Assembly: GCA_016702605.1 (NCBI GenBank)
Contig: JADJDQ010000017.1
Span: 1 to 11,866, forward strand
DNA length: 11,866 nucleotides
From: Candidatus Intricatilinea gracilis
GTDB lineage: Bacteria; Pseudomonadota; Gammaproteobacteria; Burkholderiales; Burkholderiaceae_C
Reading direction: 5' to 3'
Under the pieces are notes generated by a model, which saw only the letters and a list, made by a program, of their open reading frames with translations, was not told where the DNA came from and made no database searches. Positions within the stretch are counted from its first letter, which is position 1. Every line of letters starts with the position of its first letter. Of the stretch, positions 1-8,266 are shown piece by piece. The position numbers and the translations under genes are program-made.

Positions 1-1285
1 ATCGCCTCGATGCCGGGCACCACCTGGGGCTGCAGGCGCTTGTCGGCGATCTCCAGCGCCACGCGGGCGAGCAGCTCCAGCGAGCGCCTGCCACCACCAC
101 CTTGGCGGCCTGGCCCGCCAGCGGCGAGGCCAGCGCGCCCGCCACCGCGCCAACGCCCCAGGCACCGACCTTGCGCACCACCGTCAGCAGGCCGGAGAGG
201 AAGACGTCCAGGCTGTCGGACAGCAGCGCGGTGCCGCGCGCCGGGGCGGCCACGCGCACGTAGCGCTCCACCCGCAGGCGCTTGTCGCGCAGCCGCACGG
301 CCAGGACGCGCAGCCTGGCCTGCCTCGTCGGCATGGGCCTCGCGGCGCTGGGCGCGCTGGGGGTCGCGCTGCTCGGCCTCGCACTCGTCGGGCCGCGGGC
401 TGCGGCGGTAGGCCGCCACCAGCGCGTCGAAGCCAGCACCGTCGGCGGCGGCATCGGTGGCCAGGCAGAGCAGGTCGCCCACCAGCCCGCCACGCGAGTG
501 CGTCACCAGGCAGATCCGGGCACCCGCGGGCAGCACGTCGACCAGCGCCAGCGCGTTGTCGATCGGGCTCTCGGAGAAGGTGCGGTGCTCGTAGCCGAAG
601 ATCCGGCCTCGAACTGGCGCTGCAGCAGCGGCCAGCTGGCGCCGCCGGTGAGCTCGCCAGCTGCCGCCCAGCGTGCGAGCCGGTGCCGTGGATGAACACC
701 AGCGCCGCCTGGCCCTGCGCCAGCGCGCCAGGCGCGGGTCCTGGTCACTGCGGCAGCGCGTGGCCGCATCCAGCGGCCCGCCGTTCCAGGATAGAGCCCC
801 GGCTCGCCGGCCAGCCGCTCCTCGATGGCCGCCATCAGCGCCTGGGCGCCGCGGGTGGAGGAGGCCCGCCACCGCCAGGTCCTCCACCCGCTCGCCCAGC
901 AGGTCGGAGGCCTTCTCCAGGGCCAGGTCGGTGATGGCGTCACGCTCCAGCACGAGGTGGCAGACCTGCTTCCAGACCCAGTCGCCCAGCCCGCGGCTGG
1001 TGGCGTCCCGGGCACCGAGCGAGGCGAAGTCGATGCTGCCGTCCGCACGGATGAGCTCCGGGCGGGAGCGCTGCAGCTGCTCGGCCAGCGCATCGGCGCG
1101 CATGAACACGGTGCTGCCGTCCGGGCCTTCCAGGGCCAGCAGGCGCTGGTCGGGTGGGAGCGATTCGGTCGAAGCGGGGGTTTCACCCCGGCTCGGGGCC
1201 GCCAGCACCCAGCGTTTGACCACCCGCAGCGACGGCACCAGCGACTCGACGCCGCCGCTTTCACCGCCGCCGCCGCCAGCCCCAC
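1..1285 (-). CDS. Alpha/beta-hydrolase-like protein, N-terminal part (partial, frameshifted)
   Basis: The gene reads leftward and runs off the window edge. Joining frames gives an N-terminal segment containing LRVVKRWVLAAP and GSTVFMRADALAEQLQ (about 1240-1080). A hydrolase-like core follows: FIHGTGSH (673-699), GYEHRTFSESPIDNALALV (about 530-600) and a nucleophile-elbow-like THSRGGLVGDLL (about 475-510). Further on come YVRVAAPARGTALLSDSL (about 205-270) and RLQPQVVPGIEAM at the edge. The HGTG oxyanion-type loop and THSRGG elbow fit a PGAP1/lipase-like fold. From memory, this arrangement precedes a CHAT protease domain in some large proteobacterial proteins, but that part would lie outside the window. 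At least five indels break the frame. The start is unresolved: GTG at 1285 or GTG at 1238 are candidates and no clear ribosome site decides. Fold is fairly sure; substrate and biological role are unknown. Confidence 0.6.
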
Positions 1286-1376
1286 GCCGCCGGGCCCGCG
1301 TCAGCAGGGCGGGAACGCCGGCCGCGCTGCTGGGAGGCCACCGGCAGGCACAGCGATGGCAACGGGCCGCGCCCCC

Positions 1377-1430
1377 GGGTTCGGGTTCCGGGTCAGGTGG
1401 GCGGGGGGCGTGGGGGGGCGGGTGGTTGGG
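1377..1430 (+). repeat. G-rich tract with G-quadruplex potential
   Basis: Runs of three or more G occur at 1377-1379, 1383-1385, 1390-1392, 1399-1401, 1403-1408, 1412-1418 and 1428-1430, separated by loops of one to nine bases. This satisfies the usual G3+N1-7 four-run pattern several times over. It lies about 90-150 bp upstream of the start of the leftward hydrolase-like gene, with the G-rich strand as the template strand for that gene. Folding in the cell is inference. Confidence 0.5.
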
Positions 1431-1594
1431 CAGGCATCGCGGCTCTCGGCAGGGGCCCGTCGCAGGCAGGTCACGAGGACCGCCGCCAGCCGTGGTCGAC
1501 CCTGGCCGCGCGCCCTCCATCCCGCCCATCGGGACAATCATCTTGCCCCTGGCAATCCACACCGCGGCCAACCCAGGTCGGATCGGTGGTGACC

Positions 1595-1632
1595 AATTGA
1601 AACAAGGCCGCGCCGGAGTGCCATCGGCCTTG
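1595..1632 (-). terminator. Rho-independent terminator after trkH
   Basis: On the minus strand, 17 bp past the trkH stop, CAAGGCCG (1632-1625) pairs perfectly with CGGCCTTG (1610-1603). This gives an 8-bp stem with a 14-base loop, followed by TTTCAATT (1602-1595). Position, stem and T-rich tail fit an intrinsic terminator closing the trkA-trkH operon. The tail is short and interrupted, so efficiency is uncertain. Confidence 0.7.
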
Positions 1633-1649
1633 CCCGGCAAGCGGTTGCT

Positions 1650-3101
1650 TCAGCGCCGCCAGAACGTCGGCGTGAACAGCACCAGCACCGACAGCAGCTC
1701 CAGCCGGCCCAGCAGCATCGCGAAGGTGCAGACCCAGGTCTGGAAGTCGGTGAGACCCTGGAAATTGCCCGAGGGGCCGACCTGCCCGAGACCGGGACCG
1801 GTGTTGTTGATGCAGGCGATCGCCGCCGTGGAGGCGGTGATCAGGTCCAGCCCGGAGAACAGCAGCGCCATCGTGACGATCACCATCACGCTGCCGTAGA
1901 TCAGCATGAAGGCCAGCACCGAGGCCAGCACCTGGTTGGGCACTACGGCGCCGCCCAGCGTCACCGGGACCACCGCACGCGGGTGCACGATGTGTGTCAA
2001 CTCCCGTTGCGCCTGCTTGTGCAGCAGCAGCGAGCGGATCAGCTTGATGCCCCCGCCGGTGGAACCCGCACAGGTGGCGAAGCTGCACAGGAACAGCATC
2101 GTCACCGGGGCGAAGATCGGCCACTGCGCATAGTCCACCGTCGCAAACCGGTGGTGGTGGCGATCGAGACCACGTTGAAGGCCGCGTGCCGCAGCGACTC
2201 GCCAAAGGCCGGATACACGCCGTGCCAGGCCAGGAAGGCCGCCACCAGCAGCACCGCGCCGAGCATCAGCGGGAAGTACACCCGCGCCCCCAGGTCCCGC
2301 CAGAGCACCAGCAGAGACCGCTTTCCACACCAGGAAGTACAGCGAGAAGTTCACGCCCGCCAGCAGCATGAAGAAGACCGCCACCGCCTCGATCAGCGGC
2401 GAGTTGAAGGCGCCGAAGCTGGCGTCGTAGGCCGCAAAACCGCCCAGCCCCATCGTGCTGCACATGTGCATGAAGGCGTCCGCCCAGCCCATGCCGGCCC
2501 AGCGGTAGGCCAGGAAGCAGGCGGTGGCGATGGTGAAGTACACCACCCACAGCCCGCGCGCCGTCTCGGCGATGCGCGGCGTCAGCTTCTGATCCTTCAT
2601 CGGGCCGGCCGATTCCGACTTGAACAGCTGCGTGGCGCCCACGCCCATCAGCGGCAGGATCGCCACCACCAGCACGATGATGCCCATGCCGCCCACCAGC
2701 ACCATGAAGCAGCGCCAGACGTTGACCGACAGCGGCAGCTTCTCCAGCCCGGTCAGCACCGTGGCGCCGGTGGTGGTGAGGCCGCTCATGGTCTCGAAGT
2801 AGGCGTCGGTGATGCTGAGGTCGGGCAGCGCCAGCAGCAGCGGCAGCGTGGCGAAGGCCGGCAGCACCAGCCAGGTCAGCGTCACCAGCAGGAAGCCGTC
2901 GCGCGGCTGCAGCTCACGGCGGAAGCGCCGCGTGGCCAGGCTCATCAGCACGCCCGCACCGAAGGTGATCAGCGTGGCGGTGATGAAGGCATCCTCGCCG
3001 CGGTCGTGGTCGAACCACGCGAAGCCCAGCGGCACCAGCATCAGCAGCGCAAACAGCGCGACCATGCGGCCGATCATCGCGATGACGGGAAGCAGGCCCA
3101 T
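1650..3101 (-). CDS. trkH: TrkH potassium uptake membrane subunit
   Basis: Inner-membrane K+ translocating subunit of the Trk system; it works with the cytoplasmic NAD-binding TrkA. The product is about 483 residues, the usual TrkH length. All four pore-loop filter segments are visible: TTTGAT (residues about 109-114), STMGLGGF (about 215-222), IATTTGFATVDY (spanning the second break) and NNTGPGLGQVG near the C-terminus. The family stretch SAGPMKDQKLTPRIAETA (about 165-182) and many hydrophobic helices are also present. The frame slips near 2320 (one extra base before the Arg-Ser after VWK) and returns near 2148 (one base missing in the ATTTGF codons). The two slips cancel, and the middle section containing LWRDLGARVYFPLMLGAV reads in another frame. 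ATG at 3101 has GGGGAG about 9 bases upstream and lies 18 bp after trkA, so the two are an operon. Probable sequencing indels rather than a dead gene. Confidence 0.93.
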   Translation of the reverse strand: MGLLPVIAMIGRMVALFALLMLVPLGFAWFDHDRGEDAFITATLITFGAGVLMSLATRRFRRELQPRDGFLLVTLTWLVLPAFATLPLLLALPDLSITDAYFETMSGLTTTGATVLTGLEKLPLSVNVWRCFMVLVGGMGIIVLVVAILPLMGVGATQLFKSESAGPMKDQKLTPRIAETARGLWVVYFTIATACFLAYRWAGMGWADAFMHMCSTMGLGGFAAYDASFGAFNSPLIEAVAVFFMLLAGVNFSLYFLVWKAVSAGALAGPGGAGVLPADARRGAAGGGLPGLARRVSGLWRVAAARGLQRGLDRHHHRFATVDYAQWPIFAPVTMLFLCSFATCAGSTGGGIKLIRSLLLHKQAQRELTHIVHPRAVVPVTLGGAVVPNQVLASVLAFMLIYGSVMVIVTMALLFSGLDLITASTAAIACINNTGPGLGQVGPSGNFQGLTDFQTWVCTFAMLLGRLELLSVLVLFTPTFWRR

Positions 3102-3119
3102 GGTGTGCGCTCCCCGCGG

Positions 3120-4526
3120 TCAGAACAGGAAGGTCGCGCTGACCTGGAAGAGCTTCTCCACCTGGCGCACCATCGACTTGTTGGGCACGAAGACGATCAC
3201 GTGGTCCTGCGTCTCCACCACCGTGTCGTGGTGCGGCACGATGACGCGCCGGTGCCCGGCGTTGTCGTCCACGCTGCGCACGATCGCGCCGATCTTGGCG
3301 CCGCTGGGCAGGCCGATCTCCTCGATGCGCCGCCCCACCACCTTGCAGGTCTTGCGGTCGCCGCGCACGATCAGCTCCAGCACCTCGGCGGCCCCGCGAC
3401 GCAGGCTGTGCACCGCCTCCACGTCGCCACGGCGCTCTGCGTAGGCCAGCAGCTCGCCGATCACCGCCTGCGAGGGAGATGGCGATGTCGATCTGCGTGC
3501 CCTGCACCAGGTCGGCGTAGGCCTGTCGGTTGATCAGCGCCAGCACGCGGCGCGCACCCATGCGCCAGGCCAGCAGGCAGGCCATGATGTTGTCCTCCTC
3601 GTCGTCCGTGAGGGCGGCGAAGAGGTCCATGTCCTGCACGTTCTCGTCGCCCAGCAGGTCCTCGTCGGTGGCGTCGCCCTGCAGGACCAGCACGTCGTTG
3701 GGCAGCTGGGTGGCCAGGTACTGGCAGCGCGCCGGGTTCTGCTCGACCATCTTGAGCTGGTAGCTGGCGTGGGTCTGGCGGGCCAGGCGCAGCGCCACCT
3801 TGCCGCCCCCGGCGATCATGACCCACTTGACCGGCCGGTCCATCCGGCGCAGGCCGCTGAGCACCGCACGGATGTGCTCGGTGGCCGCCAGCACGAAGAC
3901 CTCGTCACCCGGCTCGATGCGGGTGCTGCCGCTGAGCTCGTTCAGCGCCGCGTCCTGCCGGTAGATCGCCACGATGCGCATCTGGGCGTGCGGCACCAGC
4001 TTGGGGATCTCCGCAAGGGCATGCGCCACCAGCGGCCCGCCCTGCACGGCGCGCACCGCCACCATGCTGACCCTCCCGTCGGCAAACTCCAGCACCTGCA
4101 GTGCCTCGGGGTACTCGATGAGCTTGCGCACGTAGGCCGTCACCGACTGCTCGGGGCAGATCACCTGGTCCACCGAGAAACCGCTGTCCTTGTTCAGCAA
4201 CGGCGAGTCCTGCTCGAACTCCGGCGAACGGATGCGCGCAATGGTGGTCGGCACGTTGAAGACGTCGTGCGCGATCTTGCAGGCGACCAGGTTGGTTTCG
4301 TCGGCCGGGGCGCAGGCGATCAGCATGTCCGCATCCTCGATGCCCGCCTCGCGCAGCACCGAGGCTGGATGCCGTTGCCGATCACCCCGCGCAGGTCCAG
4401 CCGGTCCTGGAGCGCCCCGAGGCGCTGCGGGTCGGTATCGACCACCGTGATGTCGTTGCGTTCCGACACCAGGCTCTCTGCCACGCTTTCTCCGACGCGC
4501 CCGGCACCCAGGATGACGATTTTCAT
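3120..4526 (-). CDS. trkA: TrkA potassium uptake regulatory/NAD-binding subunit
   Basis: Peripheral cytoplasmic subunit that gates TrkH in response to bound nucleotide. The product is about 469 residues with the duplicated RCK layout: a first Rossmann unit starting KIVILGAGRVGESVAESL (residues 2-19, GxGxxG) and a second starting WVMIAGGGKVALRLARQ near residue 230. Each is followed by a TrkA-C-type region; the second ends IVFVPNKSMVRQVEKLFQ. The start is ATG at 4526, chosen because MKIVILGAG is the canonical N-terminus. Two breaks interrupt it: near 4365 (one base missing after GNGIQP) and near 3475 (net -2 or +1 after DIAIS, before QAVIGELL). The gene lies 18 bp upstream of trkH. The 155 bp between it and the divergent gene at 4682 should hold its promoter. 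Confidence 0.93.
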
Positions 4527-4681
4527 GAATTCATTATCGAAGCGCCCCCTGCGCTGGCCAGCAATCCGGTCGGCCGGGCGGGCGGCGATGCCGCACCGCA
4601 ACGCCGCCTGCGCCACGGTGACGCCCCGGCCGCGGAGTTGTCAGTTTTGATTCAGGTTATGAGTGGATGCTGCGCTGCACC

Positions 4682-4971
4682 ATGAACGCGCTGACCCCCA
4701 AGCTCAAGCTCGGCCTCGACGATCTGCTGGCGGATCTCTGGTACGCCCGTCGCAGCGGCGATCTGGGCCGTCTTGCGTTGGTGACGTATTACGAGGTGCG
4801 CCGTTGGGCCAAGCTGGCAGGTGACCCGACTTGGTGGAACACTCCTCGGTGTTGCTCATGGGCCACCTTCATCCCGACCGGGACAGCTTCCTGGCCGATG
4901 CCGACCGGCTCATCAGCGAGCTGGAAGCGCTGCGCGAAGAAGTGACGCAGGCTGCGCCGCTCACGCACTGA
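4682..4971 (+). CDS. Small conserved-looking protein of unknown function
   Basis: After correcting one missing base near 4833 (probably a T lost from TTT, giving DPTLVEHSSVLLMGH), this reads as a 96-residue soluble protein. It starts MNALTPKLKLGLDDLLADL and ends REEVTQAAPLTH. It is mostly helical by composition, with a basic/aromatic stretch (YYEVRRWAKLAG, about residues 34-45) and an acidic helical tail (FLADADRLISELEALREE) with heptad-like spacing that could form a coiled coil. There is no signal peptide, membrane segment or metal motif. An in-frame upstream ATG at 4667 is an alternative start. It is divergent from trkA and convergent with the ThDP enzyme. I recall similar short hypothetical proteins in Burkholderiales but cannot name a function. 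Confidence 0.72.
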
Positions 4972-5006
4972 GCGCGGGCACCCGACACCGCTCAGCCCGC
5001 CGGTCC

Positions 5007-5030
5007 GTCACCCAGTCACCCCGTCACCCG
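5007..5030. repeat. Three tandem octamers GTCACCCN providing stops in three frames
   Basis: GTCACCCA, GTCACCCC and GTCACCCG follow one another without gaps. On the minus strand each contains TGA (5026-5024, 5018-5016, 5010-5008). Because the period is 8, the three TGAs fall in all three frames, at the 3' end of the ThDP enzyme gene. Confidence 0.75.
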
Positions 5031-6757
5031 CCGCCGCATCGCGCGTGACAGCGCCCGGGCCTTCTGCCCCAGCGTGAAGCTCTCGAAGTTGCTCTTGACC
5101 ACGCCCTCGGTGAAGGCGGTGCGGCGGCTGTAGTCGATCGCCACGTCCACGATCACCGGCTGACCAGCGGCGGCCGCGGTGTTGGCTGCGGCGATCTGGG
5201 CGGCCAGGTCGGCGTTGCTGGCGATGCGCAGGTACTGTGCACCCACCGCCTGCGCCACGCCCGCCAGCATCACCGGTGCCAGCACCGTGCAGGTCTTGCG
5301 GTTGTAGGGAATTTCCTGGGCCTGGGCGATCTGCGACAGCTCGCCGTCGTTGAAGACGTAGTAGACGACGCCCAGGCCGTACTGCGCCGCGGTGGCGATC
5401 TCCATGCAGGTCATGCGAAAGCACCCGTCGCCGACGATGCAGTTGACCGGCACCGTCGGCCGCGCCAGCCGGGCGCCGATGGCGGCGGGCACCGAGTAGC
5501 CCATCGCGTTGAAGTCGGTCGGCACGATCGCGCTGCGCGCGCCCAGGATCGGGAACAGCTCGGCCGTGAGGGTAGGTGTGGTTGCCGTCGTCCACCACCG
5601 TGACCGCCTCGGGCGGGTTGGCGGCGCGCAGCGCGTCAAAGAAGCGCGCCGGGTTGACGCGGCCCTGCGCCTCGGGTTTGGCGGCGTGGTCGTACCAGGA
5701 CTGGCGGTAGGCGGCCTTGTCGGCGGCGATGCGGCCCTGCAGCGCGGTGTCCGTCGCCCCGCCGCGGGCCGACCGGCGCAGCGCGGCGCGCAGCTGGGGC
5801 AGGGCGATCGTGGCGTCGGCGGCGATGCCCACGCGCGCCGGGTAGTTGGCGCCGAGCACCGCGGGGTTGATGTCGATGTGCACCAGGTCGGCCGGCACCG
5901 GCATGCCGTAGCTGCCGGTAGCGATCTCCGCAAAGCGGGTGCCCACCGCGAGCAGCGCGTCGCAGCCCTCGAAGGCGTTGCGCGAGGCCGGCACCGCGTG
6001 CGGGCCGACGCTGAAGCCGGTGTGCAGCGGATGCGAGGCCGGGAAGACCGAGAAGCCCTGCAGCGTGGTGGCCACCGGCGCCTGCAGGTGTTCGGCGATC
6101 GCGGTGACATCGGCCAGCGCGTCGCGCCCCCAGCCGACGAACAGGCCGGGCCGCCTGGCCTGCGCCAGCAGCGCGGCCGCGGCGTCGATCGCGCCCTCGT
6201 CCAGCTCGGGGGGCTCCGGCGGCGGCAGGCGCGTGGGCAGCTCGCCCACCTCCTCGACGAACATCAGCAGGTTGGCCGGCAGCTCGATGAACACCGGCCC
6301 GGGCTCGCCGGTGGTGGTGCAGGCGTGGGCGGCGAAGAGCGTGGGCACGATGTCGCGCCGCTCCTTCACATGCCAGGTGGCCTTGGTGATGCCCTTCATG
6401 AAGGCATGCAGGTCCAGCTGGTGCAGCTGGTAGCGCCACGGGATGTCCGTGCGCACACCGCCGCAGATCACCAGCATCGGCACGCCGTCCAGGAAGGCCT
6501 CGGCGATGCCGCTGGCCGCGTGCGTCAGCCCCGCGCCGGGCGACCACCAGCGTGCCCACGCTGTCGCCCAGGCGCGAGAAGGCATCGGCCATGAAGGCGC
6601 CCCCGCCCTCGTGGCTGACCAGCAGCGGGGTGATCGTCTCGGAGTTGTTCAGCTCGTCGTACAGCTCGGTGTTCTGCACCCCCGGGATGCCGAAGGTGTA
6701 GCGGATGCCGAGTTGCTCCAGGGCATGTCGGGCCAGCCAGGCGCCGCTCTTCTTCAT
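5016..6757 (-). CDS. ThDP-dependent acetolactate synthase/2-oxoacid decarboxylase-like enzyme
   Basis: A thiamine-diphosphate enzyme of about 580 residues with the three-domain layout of acetohydroxyacid synthases and 2-oxoacid decarboxylases. The N-terminal PYR domain has FGIPGVQNTELYDEL and SHEGGGAFMADAFSR; the Glu near residue 50 is the expected ThDP-activating glutamate. The middle domain has GLFVGWGRDA and ADLVHIDINPAVLGANYPAR. The C-terminal PP domain carries the metal/ThDP motif GDGCF...VFND (GDG-x(n)-ND). ATG at 6757 has GGAGA about 8 bases upstream. Two frame slips occur, near 6542 (before PGAGLTHA) and at the GGG run near 5570-5572 (one extra base after DDGNHTY). The true stop is at 5016. 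The exact 2-oxoacid substrate cannot be read from sequence: acetolactate synthase-like is the closest label, but no small regulatory subunit lies nearby, arguing against a standard IlvB. It lies 55 bp downstream of the FAD-dehydrogenase remnant on the same strand. Confidence 0.85.
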
Positions 6758-6812
6758 GGGAATCTCCGTGTCCCCTGAGGGGTTTGGGTGGGGCAGGGGC
6801 GTTCACAGGCCG

Positions 6813-7317
6813 TCAGCCCGCCCCGATCGATGCCGCCGCTGCACGGGCGGTCAGGATGCAGCCGGGCAGGAAGTCGGCGCTCTCGGCGGCCATCTGCCGC
6901 ACCAGGCGGTGGTTGCCCAGCAGCGTCTCCGTCAGGAAGGCCAGCATCTGCCGGTCGCGGATACGCGGGTTGTGCTCGGCGCCGGAGATGGCGAATTCCT
7001 TCGCGGCGATGCGCCAGTTCAGCAACTGCCAGGTCCAGGGCCGCGGCAGATCGGCGACGCGCTGGCAGAGGTCGTGCGTGTCGAAGCCGGTCACCAGCGG
7101 CTGCGGCCCGATGCGCCGCCCGGCGGCGTGGCCAGTGCTCGTCCTCGCCAAGTTCGCCAAAGCGGATCCAGCCGGCCAGCGCCCGCTCGGGCGTGTCACG
7201 GTCCACCAGCGTCACACGCCGGCCGGCACGCAGCAACTCGGCGGCCGTGATCATGCCCGGCCAGCCACCACCGATGACCAGCACATCCGACGCGAGCGGG
7301 GGGTTTGCAGAACTCAT
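6813..7317 (-). pseudogene. Remnant of an FAD-binding dehydrogenase with internal deletions
   Basis: The start (ATG 7317) encodes a clear FAD Rossmann unit, DVLVIGGGWPGMITAAELL then RRVTLVDRD (residues about 11-40). It then jumps to ERALAGWIRFGELGEDEHWP and, after a frame change near 7140, to a block with PLVTGFDTHDLCQRV, PRPWTWQLLNWRIAAKEFA, NPRIRDRQMLAFL and LLGNHRLVRQMAAESADFL. It ends directly in GCILTARAAAASIG. As I remember the roughly 550-residue FAD-binding dehydrogenase family (fumarate reductase/KstD-like flavoproteins), these are four colinear pieces: N-terminus, a helix near residue 80, a late-central block and the C-terminal FAD-binding helix. About 170 residues remain. The catalytic region is missing, so it should be inactive. 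Misassembly is an alternative to true decay. It was probably the first gene of a unit with the ThDP enzyme. Confidence 0.72.
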
Positions 7318-7489
7318 GATGCGCAGATACTCCCGGGACCACCGGCCCTGCGGGGCATGTTGCGCGCCGGGGGCGGCCCTGTCTGTCGGGTGGCCGACGA
7401 ACCAGGGAAGATCCGGGGGCCCGCTCCACACCCGCTCCACACCCGCTCTACGCCCGCTCGACACCCGACCCCCGCCAGACTGCTGCCCG
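7318..7489. promoter_or_regulatory. Divergent intergenic region between FAD remnant and Crp/Fnr gene
   Basis: This 172-bp region separates two divergent starts and is the only place for their promoters. I see no FNR-type TTGAT-N4-ATCAA or CRP-type TGTGA-N6-TCACA palindrome. Its one ordered element is the 11-bp tandem repeat at 7421-7464 next to the regulator start. Confidence 0.45.
7421..7464 (+). repeat. Four tandem 11-bp repeats upstream of the Crp/Fnr gene
   Basis: CCGCTCCACAC at 7421-7431 is repeated exactly at 7432-7442, then as CCGCTCTACGC (7443-7453) and CCGCTCGACAC (7454-7464). The period is close to one helical turn and the array ends 25 bp before the regulator ATG at 7490. Confidence 0.8.
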
Positions 7490-8266
7490 ATGTCCGCCCA
7501 CGCCCTGTCCACGCCCGCCGCAGACGCCCGGCCATCGCTCCTGCCGCGCCTCCTGCAGGGCCGCTGGTTCGCCAGCCTGGGTGCCACCCAGCGCCAGCAG
7601 CTGCTCGCTGCCGCCCGGGTACTGCAGCTGCCGGCCGGCGCGGCCCTGTTCCTGCGCGGCGAGGCCAACTGCGGCCTGTACTGCGTGCTCGACGGTGCCG
7701 TGCGCGTGGGCGCCGTCAGCCCCGCGGTGGACCGCAACGTGATGCTCGCGCTGCTGGAGCCGCCGGAGTGGTTCGGCGAGATCGCCTTCTTCGACGGCGG
7801 CCCGCGCACGCACGACGCCCATGCCCGCGGGCCGACCACCCTGCTGTACCTGCCGCGCGCCGCGTTGGAGCGCCTGCTCGCCGACGACCCGCTGTGGTGG
7901 CAGGCCCTGGGCCGCCTGCTGGCCGAGAAGGTGCGCGCCCTCTTCATCGGCATCGAAGAGCTCACCGCACTGCCGGCACCCGCGCGCGTCGCCCGCCGCC
8001 TGCTGGCGATGGCGCAGGGCCACGGCATGCGCCAGCCGAACGCAGCGCAGCGCACCCTCGCCATCAACCAGGAGCAGCTCGGCGCGATGCTGTCGCTGAC
8101 CCGCCAGACCGTCAGCGAGGTGCTCGGAGACTTCGAGGCCCGTGGCTGGGTGAAGCGCCGCTACGGTGCGATCGAGCTGCTGGATGCGCCGGCGCTGGCC
8201 GCTGCGGGGGCCGCTGCGGGGGCCGGGGTGGGGGCCGGAGGGGCGAGCGGGCCCGTCGTCCCCTGA
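7490..8266 (+). CDS. Crp/Fnr-family transcriptional regulator
   Basis: An uninterrupted 258-residue protein. Residues about 25-130 form the cyclic-nucleotide-binding-type beta-roll, with LFLRGEANCGLYCVLDGAV (54-72) and EWFGEIAFFDGGPRTHDAHA (93-112), the latter matching the family phosphate-binding cassette position. A long dimerisation helix follows (about 133-160). The C-terminal winged HTH has LAINQEQLGAMLSLTRQTVSE (190-210) as helix-turn-helix and GWVKRRYGAIELLD (219-232) as wing. There is no N-terminal cysteine cluster, so it is not an iron-sulfur FNR. The effector is unknown. The last 25 residues are an Ala/Gly-rich tail that looks disordered. ATG at 7490 is the first start giving a family-like N-terminus. 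It is divergent from the FAD dehydrogenase remnant, the usual arrangement of a regulator and its target, which is inference. Confidence 0.92.
   Translation: MSAHALSTPAADARPSLLPRLLQGRWFASLGATQRQQLLAAARVLQLPAGAALFLRGEANCGLYCVLDGAVRVGAVSPAVDRNVMLALLEPPEWFGEIAFFDGGPRTHDAHARGPTTLLYLPRAALERLLADDPLWWQALGRLLAEKVRALFIGIEELTALPAPARVARRLLAMAQGHGMRQPNAAQRTLAINQEQLGAMLSLTRQTVSEVLGDFEARGWVKRRYGAIELLDAPALAAAGAAAGAGVGAGGASGPVVP

Larger units (their letters stand above)
1286..1649. other. Non-coding interval between trkH and the hydrolase-like gene
   Basis: No reading frame here has protein-like composition on either strand. The interval holds the trkH terminator (1595-1632), a G-rich tract on the plus strand (1377-1430) and two small inverted repeats of the form TTGCC-N-GGCAA (1543-1555 and 1630-1640). 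It must also carry the promoter of the leftward hydrolase-like gene, but I see no convincing -35/-10 pair. Confidence 0.5.

Noticed and set aside
1301..1537. Small minus-strand protein in the interval before the hydrolase-like gene
   Set aside because: Arg/Pro/Ala-rich translation with no motif, spanning the G-rich tract; treated as non-coding.
3460..3490. Programmed frameshifting in trkA or trkH
   Set aside because: No slippery heptamer with a downstream structure stands out, the family is not known to use it, and similar indels occur in almost every gene in the window.
1983..3533. A 516-codon open frame on the plus strand antisense to trkH and trkA
   Set aside because: Its product is rich in His, Gln and Arg with no domain, as expected for the antisense of a GC-rich gene. 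The opposite strand carries all TrkH and TrkA motifs.
6772..6782. CCCC-TGA-GGGG palindrome as a terminator between the FAD remnant and the ThDP gene
   Set aside because: Only a 4-bp stem with a 3-base loop and, on the minus strand, no T-tract after it; too weak to call.
7421..7464. CRISPR array
   Set aside because: The units are contiguous 11-mers with no spacers; this is a simple tandem repeat.
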